NCBI RefSeq assembly: GCF_946187725.1
Contig: NZ_CAMHSK010000017.1
Coordinates: 1 to 56,177, forward strand
Source of the DNA: an uncultured Treponema sp.
Lineage (GTDB): Bacteria > Spirochaetota > Spirochaetia > Treponematales > Treponemataceae
Direction: 5' to 3'
DNA length: 56,177 bases
Shown: one piece after another, positions 9,173 through 18,761 of the stretch
Layout of the letters: every line of letters begins with the position of its first letter
Position numbering within the stretch: the stretch's first letter is position 1
Made by a program: the position numbers and the translations under genes
The notes under the pieces: generated by a model
Told to the model about the DNA's origin: nothing
What the model saw: the letters and a program-made list of their open reading frames with translations, nothing else
Databases searched by the model: none

Positions 9173-10147
9173 ATGCAAAAATTGAAGATTGTTTATGCCG
9201 GTTCTCCATTGGCTTCGGCTATTGTTTTAAAAAGCCTTATTTCTTCTCAGGATGAGTGCAATTTTTCTATTGTGGGCGTTCTTACTAATCCACCTTCTAT
9301 ACGCGGCCGCCATTCTGATTTGATTCCGACAGAAGTTGCGGCTCTTGCTCGTGCAAATAATATTCCTGTTTTTGAATTTGACCATTTGCTTGCTGAATCT
9401 CGTGAGGCAATTGCTCCGCTTGGAGCTGATTTGCTCGTATCTTTTGATTATGGCCGTATTTTTGGTGAGAAATTCCTTGCGCTCTTCCCGCTCGGAGGCA
9501 TAAATCTTCATCCTTCACTTTTGCCGAAATACCGTGGTTGCACACCTGTTCCTGCGGCTATTCTTAACGGTGACAAAACGCTTGGAATCACGGTACAGTG
9601 CCTTGCTCTTCAGATGGACGAAGGAGATATTCTTGCCCAGGAAGAAATTCCTCTTGATGGCACGGAAACAACGCTTTCCCTTATGGACGGTGACGGTCAG
9701 ACAAGCCCGGTTACAGAAGCTGGTGCCAGACTCCTCAAAAAGGTCCTTAAAGAAGCGGCGAATTCGGATTCTGAACTTCTTGGAAAAAAACAGTCTGGTG
9801 AAACAAGTTATACGCCTTTCCTCAAAAAAGAGGACGGCATAATTGACTGGAATAAACCGGCTGATGAAATTGAACGGAAAATTCGTGCTTACACGCCATA
9901 TCCTTTATGCTTTACGGCACTAGGCGGTGTAAAACTTTCTATATTAAAGGCAAAAAAATCAGATGCAAAAACGGCAGAAAAGCCCGGAACGGTCCTTCCA
10001 TATCAAAAATCTGTGGGAATCGAAATCGCCTGTGGAGACGGTTCAATTCTCGTGGCTACAGAGCTTCAATGGGAGAAAAAAAAGGCGATGGATTACAAAT
10101 CATTTATCAATGGTGCTAGAAATTTTGTTGGTTCTGTATTAGAGTAG
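9173..10147 (+). CDS. fmt: Methionyl-tRNA formyltransferase
   Basis: Formylates the initiator Met-tRNA with 10-formyl-tetrahydrofolate. The 324-residue protein has IVYAGSPLASAIVLKSL at the N-terminus, the Asn-His-Asp catalytic region NLHPSLLPKYRGCTPVPAAILNGD with the SLLPKYRG signature, ITVQCLALQMDEGDILAQEEIPL, and a C-terminal OB-fold-like domain beginning near GIIDWNKPADEIERKIRAYTPYP. The frame is open from 9119 inside birA, but ATG 9173 matches the family N-terminus. Fmt, the PASTA protein and the Na/Pi symporter follow with gaps of 18 and 14 bases and are probably one operon. A leaderless initiator-tRNA gene is of interest, since leaderless mRNAs depend on the initiator tRNA. Confidence 0.94.
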   Translation: MQKLKIVYAGSPLASAIVLKSLISSQDECNFSIVGVLTNPPSIRGRHSDLIPTEVAALARANNIPVFEFDHLLAESREAIAPLGADLLVSFDYGRIFGEKFLALFPLGGINLHPSLLPKYRGCTPVPAAILNGDKTLGITVQCLALQMDEGDILAQEEIPLDGTETTLSLMDGDGQTSPVTEAGARLLKKVLKEAANSDSELLGKKQSGETSYTPFLKKEDGIIDWNKPADEIERKIRAYTPYPLCFTALGGVKLSILKAKKSDAKTAEKPGTVLPYQKSVGIEIACGDGSILVATELQWEKKKAMDYKSFINGARNFVGSVLE

Positions 10148-10165
10148 TACGACTTGGAAAACGAA

Positions 10166-11179
10166 ATGAAACTTATTGAAAAAATAAAAACGAACGGTGA
10201 GGAAATACTTTCAGACCTCAATCATGGCAAAAAATCTTTTCTGGTGGTTGTGATTTTTACCTTAATCCTTATGTTTTTGATTTGCTGGATTACTTTTTTT
10301 GCGACTGTGCGCGGGCCTGAACAGGTCATGGTTCCAGATGTTGAAGGTAAGGAACTCACAACAGCCCTTTTGGAATTGCAGGCAAAGGAGCTTTATCCGA
10401 AAATTCAGCTCAAGTATACAGATAATCCTGATGATGCAGGTAAAATCCTCAATCAAAATCCTGAGAGCGGTTCAATCGTTAAGGCAGGCCGAAGAATCAG
10501 CCTTACTGTCAGCCGTGGCGTAATTCTTGATCATGTAGAAAATTATATCGGTCAGAATTTCGATGATGTAAAAATCAACCTTCAGACGATGTTTACTGGT
10601 TCAACTCGGCCACTTATCGTTCTTGCTGAACCGAGTTACAAGGCTGATCAGAGTGATGCCGGCACGATTCTTGCACAGGAGCCGCCGGAAGGAACAATCA
10701 TTTCTAATCCGGTTACTGTAAAATTGATTGTCAGCCGTGGTCCAACTTACGAAAATACAAAGATTCCAAACATCACTGGGCTTACAGTTGAAAAGCTCAT
10801 CCAGACGCTTTCTACTGCTAAAGTTGTATTTGATTTTACGACTCATGTAGCAGTTGGTGATGAAAAAGAAGGAATTGTTACGGGGCAGGATACAAGCGAG
10901 AGTCAGTATGTACCGAACTATTCAAGGACTGGTGCAGAGATTTCTCTTCCTCAAAAACAGGATGATGGTAAAATTATGGGATTGTTCGTTGCTCAGCTGC
11001 CGGTTTATCCTTATGCAGTTGAAATGACGCTTGAATCTTCAAAAAATGGTATTCGTGATACAATCGTAACGCTCAGACATACGGGCGGAAATGTAACGAT
11101 TCCGTATATTGCGGAAAAAGAAAGTGAGCTGATTCTTTCTATTGCGGGAAGAGTCGTGGCACGCCAGACAGTTGAATAA
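10166..11179 (+). CDS. PASTA-domain membrane protein
   Basis: A 337-residue single-pass protein: short basic cytoplasmic segment, one transmembrane helix (about residues 25-46, FLVVVIFTLILMFLICWITF), then three PASTA repeats outside, beginning at VMVPDVEGKELTTALLELQA, around HVENYIGQNFDDVKINLQ and at TKIPNITGLTVEKLIQ, each ending in a VSRG- or SLP-type strand. A C-terminal domain of ~85 residues follows. PASTA domains in penicillin-binding proteins and Ser/Thr kinases sense cell-wall fragments; here there is no kinase or transpeptidase domain attached. A TTG at 10154 is an alternative start; ATG 10166 is preferred (GGA upstream). Probably co-transcribed with fmt. Confidence 0.9.
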   Translation: MKLIEKIKTNGEEILSDLNHGKKSFLVVVIFTLILMFLICWITFFATVRGPEQVMVPDVEGKELTTALLELQAKELYPKIQLKYTDNPDDAGKILNQNPESGSIVKAGRRISLTVSRGVILDHVENYIGQNFDDVKINLQTMFTGSTRPLIVLAEPSYKADQSDAGTILAQEPPEGTIISNPVTVKLIVSRGPTYENTKIPNITGLTVEKLIQTLSTAKVVFDFTTHVAVGDEKEGIVTGQDTSESQYVPNYSRTGAEISLPQKQDDGKIMGLFVAQLPVYPYAVEMTLESSKNGIRDTIVTLRHTGGNVTIPYIAEKESELILSIAGRVVARQTVE

Positions 11180-11193
11180 TACAGGAATAACAA

Positions 11194-12873
11194 ATGATAC
11201 TAAGCATAATTAATTTCGCCGGAAGTTTGTGTTTTTTGCTCTATGGTATGAAGCTTATGAGCGACGGAATTCAGAAGAGTGCTGGTCAAAAATTGCAGGC
11301 AGCCCTTGCATTTATGACCGGGAATCGCTTCGTCGGACTTCTGACGGGATGTATCCTCACGATGATTATTCAGTCGTCGGGAGCCACCACGGTTATGCTT
11401 GTCAGCTTCGTAAATGCGGGGCTGGTTTCGGTCGTGCAGGGTATCGGCGTAATCTTTGGTGCGAACATCGGTACAACGGTCACGGGCTGGATTGTTGCTC
11501 TTGGTTCAAGTTTTGAAATCAAGGATTATGCAATTCCAATCTTCGGTCTTGGCTATCTTTTCTATATATTAAAACGATTTAAATCAAAAGAAGGCTTCTG
11601 GCTTGCAATTATGGGCTTCGGCCTTCTCTTCTTCGGTCTTGGCGGACTTTCAGATTTTTTTGCAGAACAAAGAGTAAAATCCTTCGTAATCGATTTCATT
11701 AATCTTGTAAATAATTTCGGTATAATCAGCTATGCAATCGGGCTTTTGATTGGAATCTTGCTGACTGCATTGATTCATTCTTCTTCGGCAATGTCTGCAA
11801 TCGTAATTGGTATGGCAGTGGCAATGTCAAAAGAGGGCAATGCCAGCATTGAAGAATTAAATGAATTCTGGCGTTTCGGTGCAGTAATGATCATCGGAAG
11901 TTCGGTCGGTTCAACTGTTGACGCAATTCTGGCCGCAATCGGTGCTAACGCTAATGCAAAACGCACGGCGGCAGTTCATGTTCTTTTCAATGTCGCAACT
12001 GTCATTATCGTCCTTTTGGTTTTCAAGCCTTTTATGGCATTTGTAGAGCTTGTTTCTCCGGGTCACAATATCGTTTTCAGAATCGCAATGCTCAACACCG
12101 TATTTAAAGTAATGGGAACGGTGATTTTCATTCCTTTTGTTAATCAAATCGCAAAATTTGTCAGCATTATCATTAAGGACGACAAAGAAAGCGAAATCAA
12201 TGTTTACAAGCTCGAATTTAACGAGCGAATGGCAATCGAATCTCCTGAAGGTTGTGTATTCCGTGCGCAGAACGAAGTTAAGCTCTTTTCAGAAAAGGTC
12301 GCACAGATGTTTGATGAGCTTCAAACAGGATTCGCTGATTTTAAGCCAGATTTTACTGAAAACGGTTACAAAACAATCGTCGAAATTGAAGATTATTGTG
12401 ATCAGATGAACGAGCAGCTTACACAATATCTTGTTCGTTGTACGCACTTGCATTTGAGTAACGAGGCAAAAGATAATGCCGCACTTATGATGCAGCTTAT
12501 TGCTGAAATGGAAGCTATGGCCGACGGTTGTCTGAACATCGCTTATCAGCTCAAAAAGGCAATAGAAAAAGAAATGACTTTCAATAAAGAGGATTTCGAC
12601 AGACTGTTGCCGTACTTTGAGCTTGCAAGACAGCTTATGTATTTCATTTACAAGAATGTGGCAAGAATTCAGCGTCTTACACCAGAGCAGTTTGAATTTG
12701 CAAGTGAACTTGAGCAGCAGATTGATGATGAGCGCAAGGAACTCAAGCGAATCGCAAGAAAGCGTCTTGAAGGCGGAAGCGATGTCCGCTCTGAGCTTCT
12801 TTACATGGATATTATCCGTCAGATTGAGAAAATTGGTGACCGCTGTTTCGACGCCGCTGGTGATTTGAGATAA
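11194..12873 (+). CDS. Na+/phosphate symporter family protein with C-terminal PhoU-like domain
   Basis: Two-part protein of 559 residues. Residues 1-~330 carry eight or nine membrane segments with the two inverted Na/Pi repeats: LTMIIQSSGATTVMLVSFVNAGLV (QSSGATT signature) and LLTALIHSSSAMSAIVIGMA. Residues ~350-559 form a helical PhoU-like domain (ENGYKTIVEIEDYCDQMNEQL, YMDIIRQIEKIGDRCFDAAGDL). The family imports phosphate with sodium, and fused PhoU domains probably regulate flux. Start has AGGA ten bases upstream. Last gene of the likely fmt operon; no terminator was seen after it. Confidence 0.92.
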   Translation: MILSIINFAGSLCFLLYGMKLMSDGIQKSAGQKLQAALAFMTGNRFVGLLTGCILTMIIQSSGATTVMLVSFVNAGLVSVVQGIGVIFGANIGTTVTGWIVALGSSFEIKDYAIPIFGLGYLFYILKRFKSKEGFWLAIMGFGLLFFGLGGLSDFFAEQRVKSFVIDFINLVNNFGIISYAIGLLIGILLTALIHSSSAMSAIVIGMAVAMSKEGNASIEELNEFWRFGAVMIIGSSVGSTVDAILAAIGANANAKRTAAVHVLFNVATVIIVLLVFKPFMAFVELVSPGHNIVFRIAMLNTVFKVMGTVIFIPFVNQIAKFVSIIIKDDKESEINVYKLEFNERMAIESPEGCVFRAQNEVKLFSEKVAQMFDELQTGFADFKPDFTENGYKTIVEIEDYCDQMNEQLTQYLVRCTHLHLSNEAKDNAALMMQLIAEMEAMADGCLNIAYQLKKAIEKEMTFNKEDFDRLLPYFELARQLMYFIYKNVARIQRLTPEQFEFASELEQQIDDERKELKRIARKRLEGGSDVRSELLYMDIIRQIEKIGDRCFDAAGDLR

Positions 12874-12950
12874 TCAGCACTTTCCTAAAAATTTGCGATG
12901 TTTCAAATCCTTTGATATAATAGCAACTGCTAACAAAGGGAGATTTTGAT

Positions 12951-13316
12951 ATGTACGAAAGTGGTGAAGATTATCTTGAAGCGATTCTGAGATTACAGTT
13001 AGAAAATGGATTTGTCCGCTCAGTTGATGTTGCTAATAGGCTTGCTGTTTCAAGACCAAGTGTTAGCCGTGCGATGAGTCTTCTTGAAAAGGACGGTTTT
13101 GTCGAATTCGGCATGGGAAATATGCTCAAACTGACCGAAAAGGGCAAGGCAAAGGCAGAGGATGTCTATAATCGTCACAAACTGCTTACTGTTTTCCTTC
13201 AGAAAATTACGGGGCTTCCAGAAGACCAGTGTGAAGAAAATGCCTGTCGTGTAGAGCATCAGATTGATGCTGATGTAGTTGCAGGCATTCAGAAGTGGGT
13301 TGATTCAAATCAATAG
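12951..13316 (+). CDS. DtxR/MntR-family metal-dependent transcriptional regulator
   Basis: A 121-residue DNA-binding protein. Residues ~5-65 are a winged helix (SGEDYLEAILRLQ, VRSVDVANRLAVSRPSVSRAMSLLEKDGFV) and the rest matches the metal-binding and dimerisation domain of DtxR/MntR, with the ligand-bearing helix CEENACRVEHQIDADV near the end. No SH3 domain, so the short MntR type. Such regulators repress uptake of Mn or Fe when the metal is bound. The promoter has TATAAT near 12915 and the ATG has AAGGGAG upstream. No obvious metal transporter is adjacent, so the target is unknown. Confidence 0.9.
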   Translation: MYESGEDYLEAILRLQLENGFVRSVDVANRLAVSRPSVSRAMSLLEKDGFVEFGMGNMLKLTEKGKAKAEDVYNRHKLLTVFLQKITGLPEDQCEENACRVEHQIDADVVAGIQKWVDSNQ

Positions 13317-13329
13317 TCTTGTCTTGAGT

Positions 13330-15072
13330 TTAATTTCCTAAGTTGCGTTTTTGGATAAAATCAAGGGCTGAATCAGCTGCGATTTTACCGAAAATGCAGA
13401 TGTCAGCTATTGCGTTGCCGCCGAGCCTTTCTGCGCCATGTACTCCGCCGGTCACTTCGCCAGCCGCGTAAAGGCCTGAAATCGGCAGCCCGTCTTTTCC
13501 TATTACCTGTGCATTTTCATTGATTTTTAAGCCGCCCATAGTGTGGTGAATGGCAGGTTCTACTTCAATGGCATAGAACGGAGCCTTTGCGATTTGCCTG
13601 TCCATACTGGCAGGATTTCGCTCAAAATCTGAGTCGAGTCTTTCTGTTACGAAATGATTGTATTTTTGAACGGTATGCTCAAGATTCGTTGCATCAATTT
13701 TAAGTTTTCCTGCAAGGTCCTTGAGCGATTTTGCTTCAATCATCCATTTGTTGCTTGCATAATCTTCGATTACAGCTAAGGATTCTCGTATTCCCTGATC
13801 AAAGAGGAGGTAAGCTGTTTTGCCAGGGCCTCTTAAAATTGCTGATGAAACAATGTCGCGCGTTTCCATTTCATTTACGAAGCGTTTTCCGTTTTTGTTG
13901 ACGAGAATTGCCCCGTTTCCGCGAACGGATTCTGTAATCATGTAGCCTGTGCCTTTAACGACTGTCGGATGCGTTTGAATCAAATTCATTTGGATGAGTT
14001 CTGCATTGAATTTTTCGACCATTGGCAAAATGTCACCTGTGGCACCCGCATGATTTGTTGTCGCAAACCCTGCAAGAGAAGGCTGGTACAGACTGAGCAG
14101 TTCGGCATTTGCACCGAATCCGCCTGTCGCAATGATTACAGCCTTTGAATTGATTGTGTATTCATTTTCTTCGCATTTAACTTTTACACCGACGGCTTTA
14201 CCGTTCATTTCAAGAATATCAATGACTTTATTGTTAAGCCGGATGTCAGCTCCCTGGGCTTGAGCCGATTTGCTCAAAAGTGGAACGAGGTGTGTACCGA
14301 TTGCCGCTCCTCCCTTTGGTCTGTGAATCCGCTTGTTTGTTGCACCACCGAATGCACCGACATCAGTTAAATCTGCGCCAATTAGAGGTGACTGAAGCCA
14401 TTCAACAATATCTGCTGATTCGTCAACGAGTTTGCGTACGAGAGTCGGATTATTGAGATATCTTCCGCCAGCCATTGTGTCGTTAAAGAAGACTTCTTTT
14501 GAATCCTTGATGCCAAGAGCGCGCTGTTCCTTTGTATATGCTGCGTTTATTCCACCCGTTGAAAAATTTGTGTTGCCGCCTACGATTCCCATTTTTTCGA
14601 GAACGATTACCCGTGCTCCTTTTGTGGCCGCTTCTGTTGCCGCTGTAAGACCTGCTCCGCCTGCCCCGATGATAACGATGTCACATTCAGTGTCGTGATA
14701 AATGAGCGATTTCTGTTTGTAGCCTTGTGAAGCCGCAATCGCCGCATCCAGTGCGTCAAGAATTCCGTGAGATGTGATTGTTGCGCCGCTTATTGTGTCG
14801 AGATTTGCAGTGCCGCCTTCTAGAATAAACTGTGATAAAATCTGAGATTTTGCTTCCTGCATGAATGCCGGGGTGTCGTTGCCTTTGATTATTTCTGCTT
14901 CTGTGATTTTGCCGCCAACGACATTGATTGAAACTTCGATGATTCCATTCCTGCCGCTGCCTTTCCCGATAAAAGTGCCGTCATGGAGATTTTTGATGCC
15001 CTTAGTGCATGAAGACATGCTGAGTAAAAAAAATGCAGTAGAACAAATACAAAGAAGTTTTTTAAAGCTCAT
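13330..15072 (-). CDS. Exported lipoprotein flavoprotein reductase (FMN-binding plus fumarate reductase-type FAD domain)
   Basis: Residues 1-22 are a lipoprotein signal with lipobox SMSSC (Cys22). Residues ~30-115 form an FMN-binding domain with the motif DTISGATITS, whose Thr is the usual site of covalent FMN attachment by ApbE. The rest is a flavocytochrome c/fumarate reductase-like FAD domain: IIGAGGAGLTAATEAATKGARV, GGNTNFSTGGI, HPTVVKGTG, MITESVRGNGAILVN, HHTMGGLKIN and ERLGGNAIADICIFG, which contain the His and Arg residues that bind and protonate the substrate. No haem domain is present, so electrons must arrive through FMN, for instance from an Rnf/NQR-type system. The substrate could be fumarate, urocanate or another enoate. 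At 580 aa it matches UrdA-type reductases. No Shine-Dalgarno is evident. Confidence 0.9.
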   Translation of the reverse strand: MSFKKLLCICSTAFFLLSMSSCTKGIKNLHDGTFIGKGSGRNGIIEVSINVVGGKITEAEIIKGNDTPAFMQEAKSQILSQFILEGGTANLDTISGATITSHGILDALDAAIAASQGYKQKSLIYHDTECDIVIIGAGGAGLTAATEAATKGARVIVLEKMGIVGGNTNFSTGGINAAYTKEQRALGIKDSKEVFFNDTMAGGRYLNNPTLVRKLVDESADIVEWLQSPLIGADLTDVGAFGGATNKRIHRPKGGAAIGTHLVPLLSKSAQAQGADIRLNNKVIDILEMNGKAVGVKVKCEENEYTINSKAVIIATGGFGANAELLSLYQPSLAGFATTNHAGATGDILPMVEKFNAELIQMNLIQTHPTVVKGTGYMITESVRGNGAILVNKNGKRFVNEMETRDIVSSAILRGPGKTAYLLFDQGIRESLAVIEDYASNKWMIEAKSLKDLAGKLKIDATNLEHTVQKYNHFVTERLDSDFERNPASMDRQIAKAPFYAIEVEPAIHHTMGGLKINENAQVIGKDGLPISGLYAAGEVTGGVHGAERLGGNAIADICIFGKIAADSALDFIQKRNLGN

Positions 15073-15195
15073 TTTCTTGAGACCCCAGAAAACAATTTTG
15101 ATTAGAGATGTTCGGAAAGCGTGGCAATTTTGTGACTAACTCTACACGAACAAATCAATTGATTTTATCAGCAAAAATTGAATTTGTAAAATCAA

Positions 15196-15231
15196 TTGTA
15201 ATCATTCACTTTTTAAGATAAAATGATTCCT
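15196..15231 (+). promoter_or_regulatory. dnaX promoter giving a leaderless mRNA
   Basis: TTGTAA (15196-15201), 17 bases, TAAAAT (15219-15224), then 7 bases to ATG 15232. The predicted transcription start falls on or one base before the start codon. The upstream ATG at 15223 overlaps the -10 and could not be in the mRNA. Confidence 0.8.
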
Positions 15232-17250
15232 ATGTCTTATGAAGTAACCGCGACCCGTCGCAGACCACAGGCTTTTGAGGCTCTTGCTGGTCAGGAATTT
15301 GTTGCAGAAACGCTCAGAAATGCAATCCAATCACAGAAAATCGCACACGCTTATTTGTTTTCAGGCCCGCGTGGTTGCGGAAAGACTTCTACTGCCCGAA
15401 TTCTGGCAAAGGCTCTCAACTGTGCGAATGGTCCCACGGCCACTCCATGCGGCAAATGTCAGCAGTGTCTCGAAATCACAAAAGGTGCCAGCACTGATGT
15501 AATTGAAATTGACGGTGCTTCAAATACTTCTGTAAACGATGTTCGTCAAATTAAAGATGAGGTTCTTTTTCCGCCTCAGAGTTCACGCTACAAGATTTAC
15601 ATTATCGACGAGGTTCATATGCTTTCGACCTCGGCTTTCAATGCACTCTTAAAGACAATCGAAGAACCGCCTCCATACTGCATTTTCATCTTTGCGACCA
15701 CAGAACTTCAGAAAGTGCCGGCTACAATCAAGTCGCGCTGTCAGCAGTTCAATTTCCGTCTCGTTCCGATTGAGCGGGTCAAACAGCTTCTTGCTGAAGC
15801 CGCTGCCGAAATCAACATCAAGGCTGATGACGAAGCTCTTTACTGGGTTGCTCGCGAGTCAACTGGCTCTGTGCGCGATGCTTACACGCTTTTTGATCAG
15901 GTCGCGGCATTCAGTGGTGACCACATCACTTATGACAAAATCCGTGACAAACTTGGTCTTGTTGGCGTTGACCGTCTGAACGCTGTTTTTGAAGATGCGG
16001 CTCAGAATAAAAGCCAGGAAGTACTTCTCAAAATCGATGAATTCTTGCAGAACGGCGTTTCAATCGAACAGTTTACTGTGAACTGCACTGATTATTTGCG
16101 TTCTCTTCTATTAATAAAGGCTGGAATCACAAAAGAAGCGTTGCTTGGACAATCTCGCGAAAGATTTTCTCCGATTGTTTTGCAGACATGGAATCCGATT
16201 CAGATTGAGCGTGCTCTTTCAATCCTTCTGCAACTTTACCGTGATATCCGCTATTCGCTTTCGCCTCGATACGAGCTGGAACTTGCTTTTTCACGATTGA
16301 GCTGGTTGAGTCAATATGTTTCTCCGAGCGAAGTTAAAAGAGCGATTGATGATGCGAAAAATCTTTTGATGCAGGGGGCAAAACTCTCTGGTACCGAGCA
16401 GAACCGTCAAAATCCGCCGTCTGCTGCCATGCCGAACGCACAGGAACGGCAATTTATCCAGATGCCGCCAAATTCTGCTCAACAAAGTAGCCCTGCACAG
16501 AATTCTCAAAGTCAAAATCCTGCAGCACCACAAACTCAGGCTTCAAATCCTTATTTAAACAGGGTGATTACAAATGTGCCTGGAGATGCAGAACCAAAAG
16601 CCGCTCCCCGAAACATTTTTGCTCCACCGCCAGAAAATCCTGCACCGGCAATGAGCACTGGAGCAGCACAATTTTCTCCGCCACCGGCACAGTCAGTACC
16701 GACTGCTGCAGCACAATTTTCTCCTCAGGCAGAACAGGATGTTCCGGCTGATTTTACCGAAGATTTTGCACCGCCGGATCCGACACCGCAATCTTTTAGT
16801 CAGGGCGGCGCTGTACCGCCTCAACAAACAGCGGCACAGACAGAAAGCGATTTCCGTGAACTAGCAATCAAAGAAATTTCGATGCGAGACCCGATGCTTG
16901 CAAGTTCTTTATATCAGACTGGTGCATGGATTAAAAACGGAAATGTGTTCTCAACTCAGGTTAGTTCCGGCTATCTTAAAATGCAGATTGACTCTCACAT
17001 ACGAGACATAAATTCGTACCTGTCTTCAATTCTTGGGCAGCAGGTGAGCTTTCAGGTTGCGTTAAAGCAGGTCGTTAATGTTCCGGTTGAGCAGAATGCG
17101 CCCGTACAGGTTAAGATTCTTTGTGATTTGTTTAAAGGTCAGATTGTAGGTCACTCAAAGAAGACCGAGCAGGAAATCGCCGCCGAAGCAGCACAACTTA
17201 ATGCCGAAAAAGCAGCTGTTGTAAGCGGTGGTGAAGAAGATGAAGAGTAG
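15232..17250 (+). CDS. dnaX: DNA polymerase III subunits gamma and tau
   Basis: Clamp-loader ATPase of the replicative polymerase, 672 residues. Residues ~10-370 hold the AAA+ core: Walker A SGPRGCGKTSTARIL, zinc finger with CGKCQQCLE, Walker B YIIDEVHMLS, arginine-finger region IKSRCQQFNFR. Residues ~385-540 are a Pro/Gln/Ala-rich linker, followed by a C-terminal domain that may contact the polymerase (residues ~545-672, KEISMRDPMLASSLYQTGAW). I see no clear slippery sequence with a hairpin for a separate gamma product. Start chosen at 15232 because the promoter overlaps the more upstream ATG 15223. Confidence 0.95.
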   Translation: MSYEVTATRRRPQAFEALAGQEFVAETLRNAIQSQKIAHAYLFSGPRGCGKTSTARILAKALNCANGPTATPCGKCQQCLEITKGASTDVIEIDGASNTSVNDVRQIKDEVLFPPQSSRYKIYIIDEVHMLSTSAFNALLKTIEEPPPYCIFIFATTELQKVPATIKSRCQQFNFRLVPIERVKQLLAEAAAEINIKADDEALYWVARESTGSVRDAYTLFDQVAAFSGDHITYDKIRDKLGLVGVDRLNAVFEDAAQNKSQEVLLKIDEFLQNGVSIEQFTVNCTDYLRSLLLIKAGITKEALLGQSRERFSPIVLQTWNPIQIERALSILLQLYRDIRYSLSPRYELELAFSRLSWLSQYVSPSEVKRAIDDAKNLLMQGAKLSGTEQNRQNPPSAAMPNAQERQFIQMPPNSAQQSSPAQNSQSQNPAAPQTQASNPYLNRVITNVPGDAEPKAAPRNIFAPPPENPAPAMSTGAAQFSPPPAQSVPTAAAQFSPQAEQDVPADFTEDFAPPDPTPQSFSQGGAVPPQQTAAQTESDFRELAIKEISMRDPMLASSLYQTGAWIKNGNVFSTQVSSGYLKMQIDSHIRDINSYLSSILGQQVSFQVALKQVVNVPVEQNAPVQVKILCDLFKGQIVGHSKKTEQEIAAEAAQLNAEKAAVVSGGEEDEE

Positions 17251-17327
17251 AGGCGTTTTGAAAGCATAATCGCAAAGTAAGCACATATTCCGCCTCCACC
17301 CCTCATCTGATTTTTTGTTAAATTTTT

Positions 17328-18599
17328 CTAGAGAGAACTTGCCGCCTCATGAACATCTTTTCCGCCTTCAAGACGCTCAATTTCAGCATGAAGGAAATCA
17401 AGCCATTTTGTAGGTCGGAATACCGGACTTGTGATGAACACATCTTTATCTCCGCGACCGCTCATGTTGATTATGATTGCTTGGTCGCTTGGAATTTCTT
17501 TTGCAAGTTTAATTGCGGCCGCTCCTGCATGCGCTGATTCGAGCGCGAACAGAATGCCTTCATTTTTTGCGAAGAAACTGACTGCTTTAAGAGCATCCTC
17601 ATCGAGAACCGAAGTGAATTCAACACGACCGCTGCGACCGAGGGCTGCAAGCTGAGGGCCAATTCCGCAATAGTCAAGACCTGCTGAAATGCTTCGTGTT
17701 GGCAATGCCTGACCGTCTTCATCGAGCAGGAATCGGCTTTTATAACCCTGCATGATTCCGTCACGGGCGGCATTTCCTGTCATACGGCTTGCGTTTTCAC
17801 CGACATTAGGCCCGATTCCACCGGCTTCTGCACCAATCAATCGTGGTTCTTTTTCGTTTATGAATGGTTCGAAAAATCCGATTGAATTAGATCCACCGCC
17901 AACACAGGCAACCATTGCTCCGATTTTGATTCCTCGTTCTGAGGCCTGTCTTTTGACTTCGCGGCCAATTACGCTCTGAAATTCGCGAACGATGTCCGGG
18001 AAAGGAGCAGGGCCGAGTGCCGAGCCAAGAACATAATGCGTTGTGTCAGGATTTGCGGCCCAGTCGCGCATTGCTTCATTTACAGCGTCTTTGAGAGTGC
18101 GGCTTCCGCTTGTGACCGGATGAACTTTTGCGCCGTACAGTTCCATTGCGGCAACATTCGGCTGCTGGCGTCGGACATCAACTTCGCCCATGTAAATTGT
18201 GCAGTCGAGGCCAAGTTTTGCACATGCAGCTGCCGTTGCAAGACCGTGCTGACCGGCTCCTGTTTCTGCGATGATTCGCTTTTTACCCATGCGTTTTGCG
18301 AGCAGACACTGACCAATCGCATTGTTGATTTTGTGCGCTCCTGTATTTGCAAGTCCTTCAAGTTTGATGTAAATCTGTGCGCCACCGAGCAATTTTGTTG
18401 CTGTTGGTGCGAAATAAAGAGGCGTTTCGCGACCGATATAGTCACGGCGAATGATTTCAAGTTCATCTGTAAAAGATTTGTCAGCCATTGCCTCTTTGAA
18501 AGCGACTTCTAGCTCGTCAAGCGGTCGGCGAAGCACTTCTGCGACATATTTTCCACCAAAACTATCAAAAAAACCGTTATTTGAATGTGTATCTTTCAT
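17328..18599 (-). CDS. trpB: Tryptophan synthase beta subunit
   Basis: PLP enzyme that joins indole and serine into tryptophan, 423 residues. Seen: the PLP lysine in NTGAHKINNAIGQ, the catalytic Glu in IIAETGAGQHGLATAAACAKLG, the phosphate-binding ACVGGGSNSIGFF, and SGRGDKDVF near the C-terminus. The loop before the lysine reads EGLANTGAHK instead of the usual EDLNHTGAHK, losing the Asp and His. No trpA or other trp gene is within the window, so TrpB may work on salvaged indole or with a distant trpA. Upstream AGGCAGG before ATG may serve as ribosome binding site. It is convergent with dnaX, without a clear terminator between them. Confidence 0.95.
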   Translation of the reverse strand: MKDTHSNNGFFDSFGGKYVAEVLRRPLDELEVAFKEAMADKSFTDELEIIRRDYIGRETPLYFAPTATKLLGGAQIYIKLEGLANTGAHKINNAIGQCLLAKRMGKKRIIAETGAGQHGLATAAACAKLGLDCTIYMGEVDVRRQQPNVAAMELYGAKVHPVTSGSRTLKDAVNEAMRDWAANPDTTHYVLGSALGPAPFPDIVREFQSVIGREVKRQASERGIKIGAMVACVGGGSNSIGFFEPFINEKEPRLIGAEAGGIGPNVGENASRMTGNAARDGIMQGYKSRFLLDEDGQALPTRSISAGLDYCGIGPQLAALGRSGRVEFTSVLDEDALKAVSFFAKNEGILFALESAHAGAAAIKLAKEIPSDQAIIINMSGRGDKDVFITSPVFRPTKWLDFLHAEIERLEGGKDVHEAASSL

Positions 18600-18761
18600 T
18601 ATGACCTGCCTTGGAAATTTATGTTACTATTTATAGAAACATACTACAGTAGAATGGATTTTTGGTCAAGCGTTTGAGTATTTTAATAGAAGAAAAGCGT
18701 ATTTCGGACGGCAATAAGCTCCTTCGATTCCATTTTTTACCTTTCGCGCCGATAATTAAGC

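Noticed and set aside
15085..15222. SRP (4.5S) RNA gene next to dnaX
   Set aside because: No GGAA/GCAG-type SRP apical loop in a long hairpin was seen on either strand.
15223..15231. ATG 15223 as the dnaX start
   Set aside because: It overlaps the -10 hexamer (15219-15224); a transcript from this promoter cannot contain it. ATG 15232 is used.
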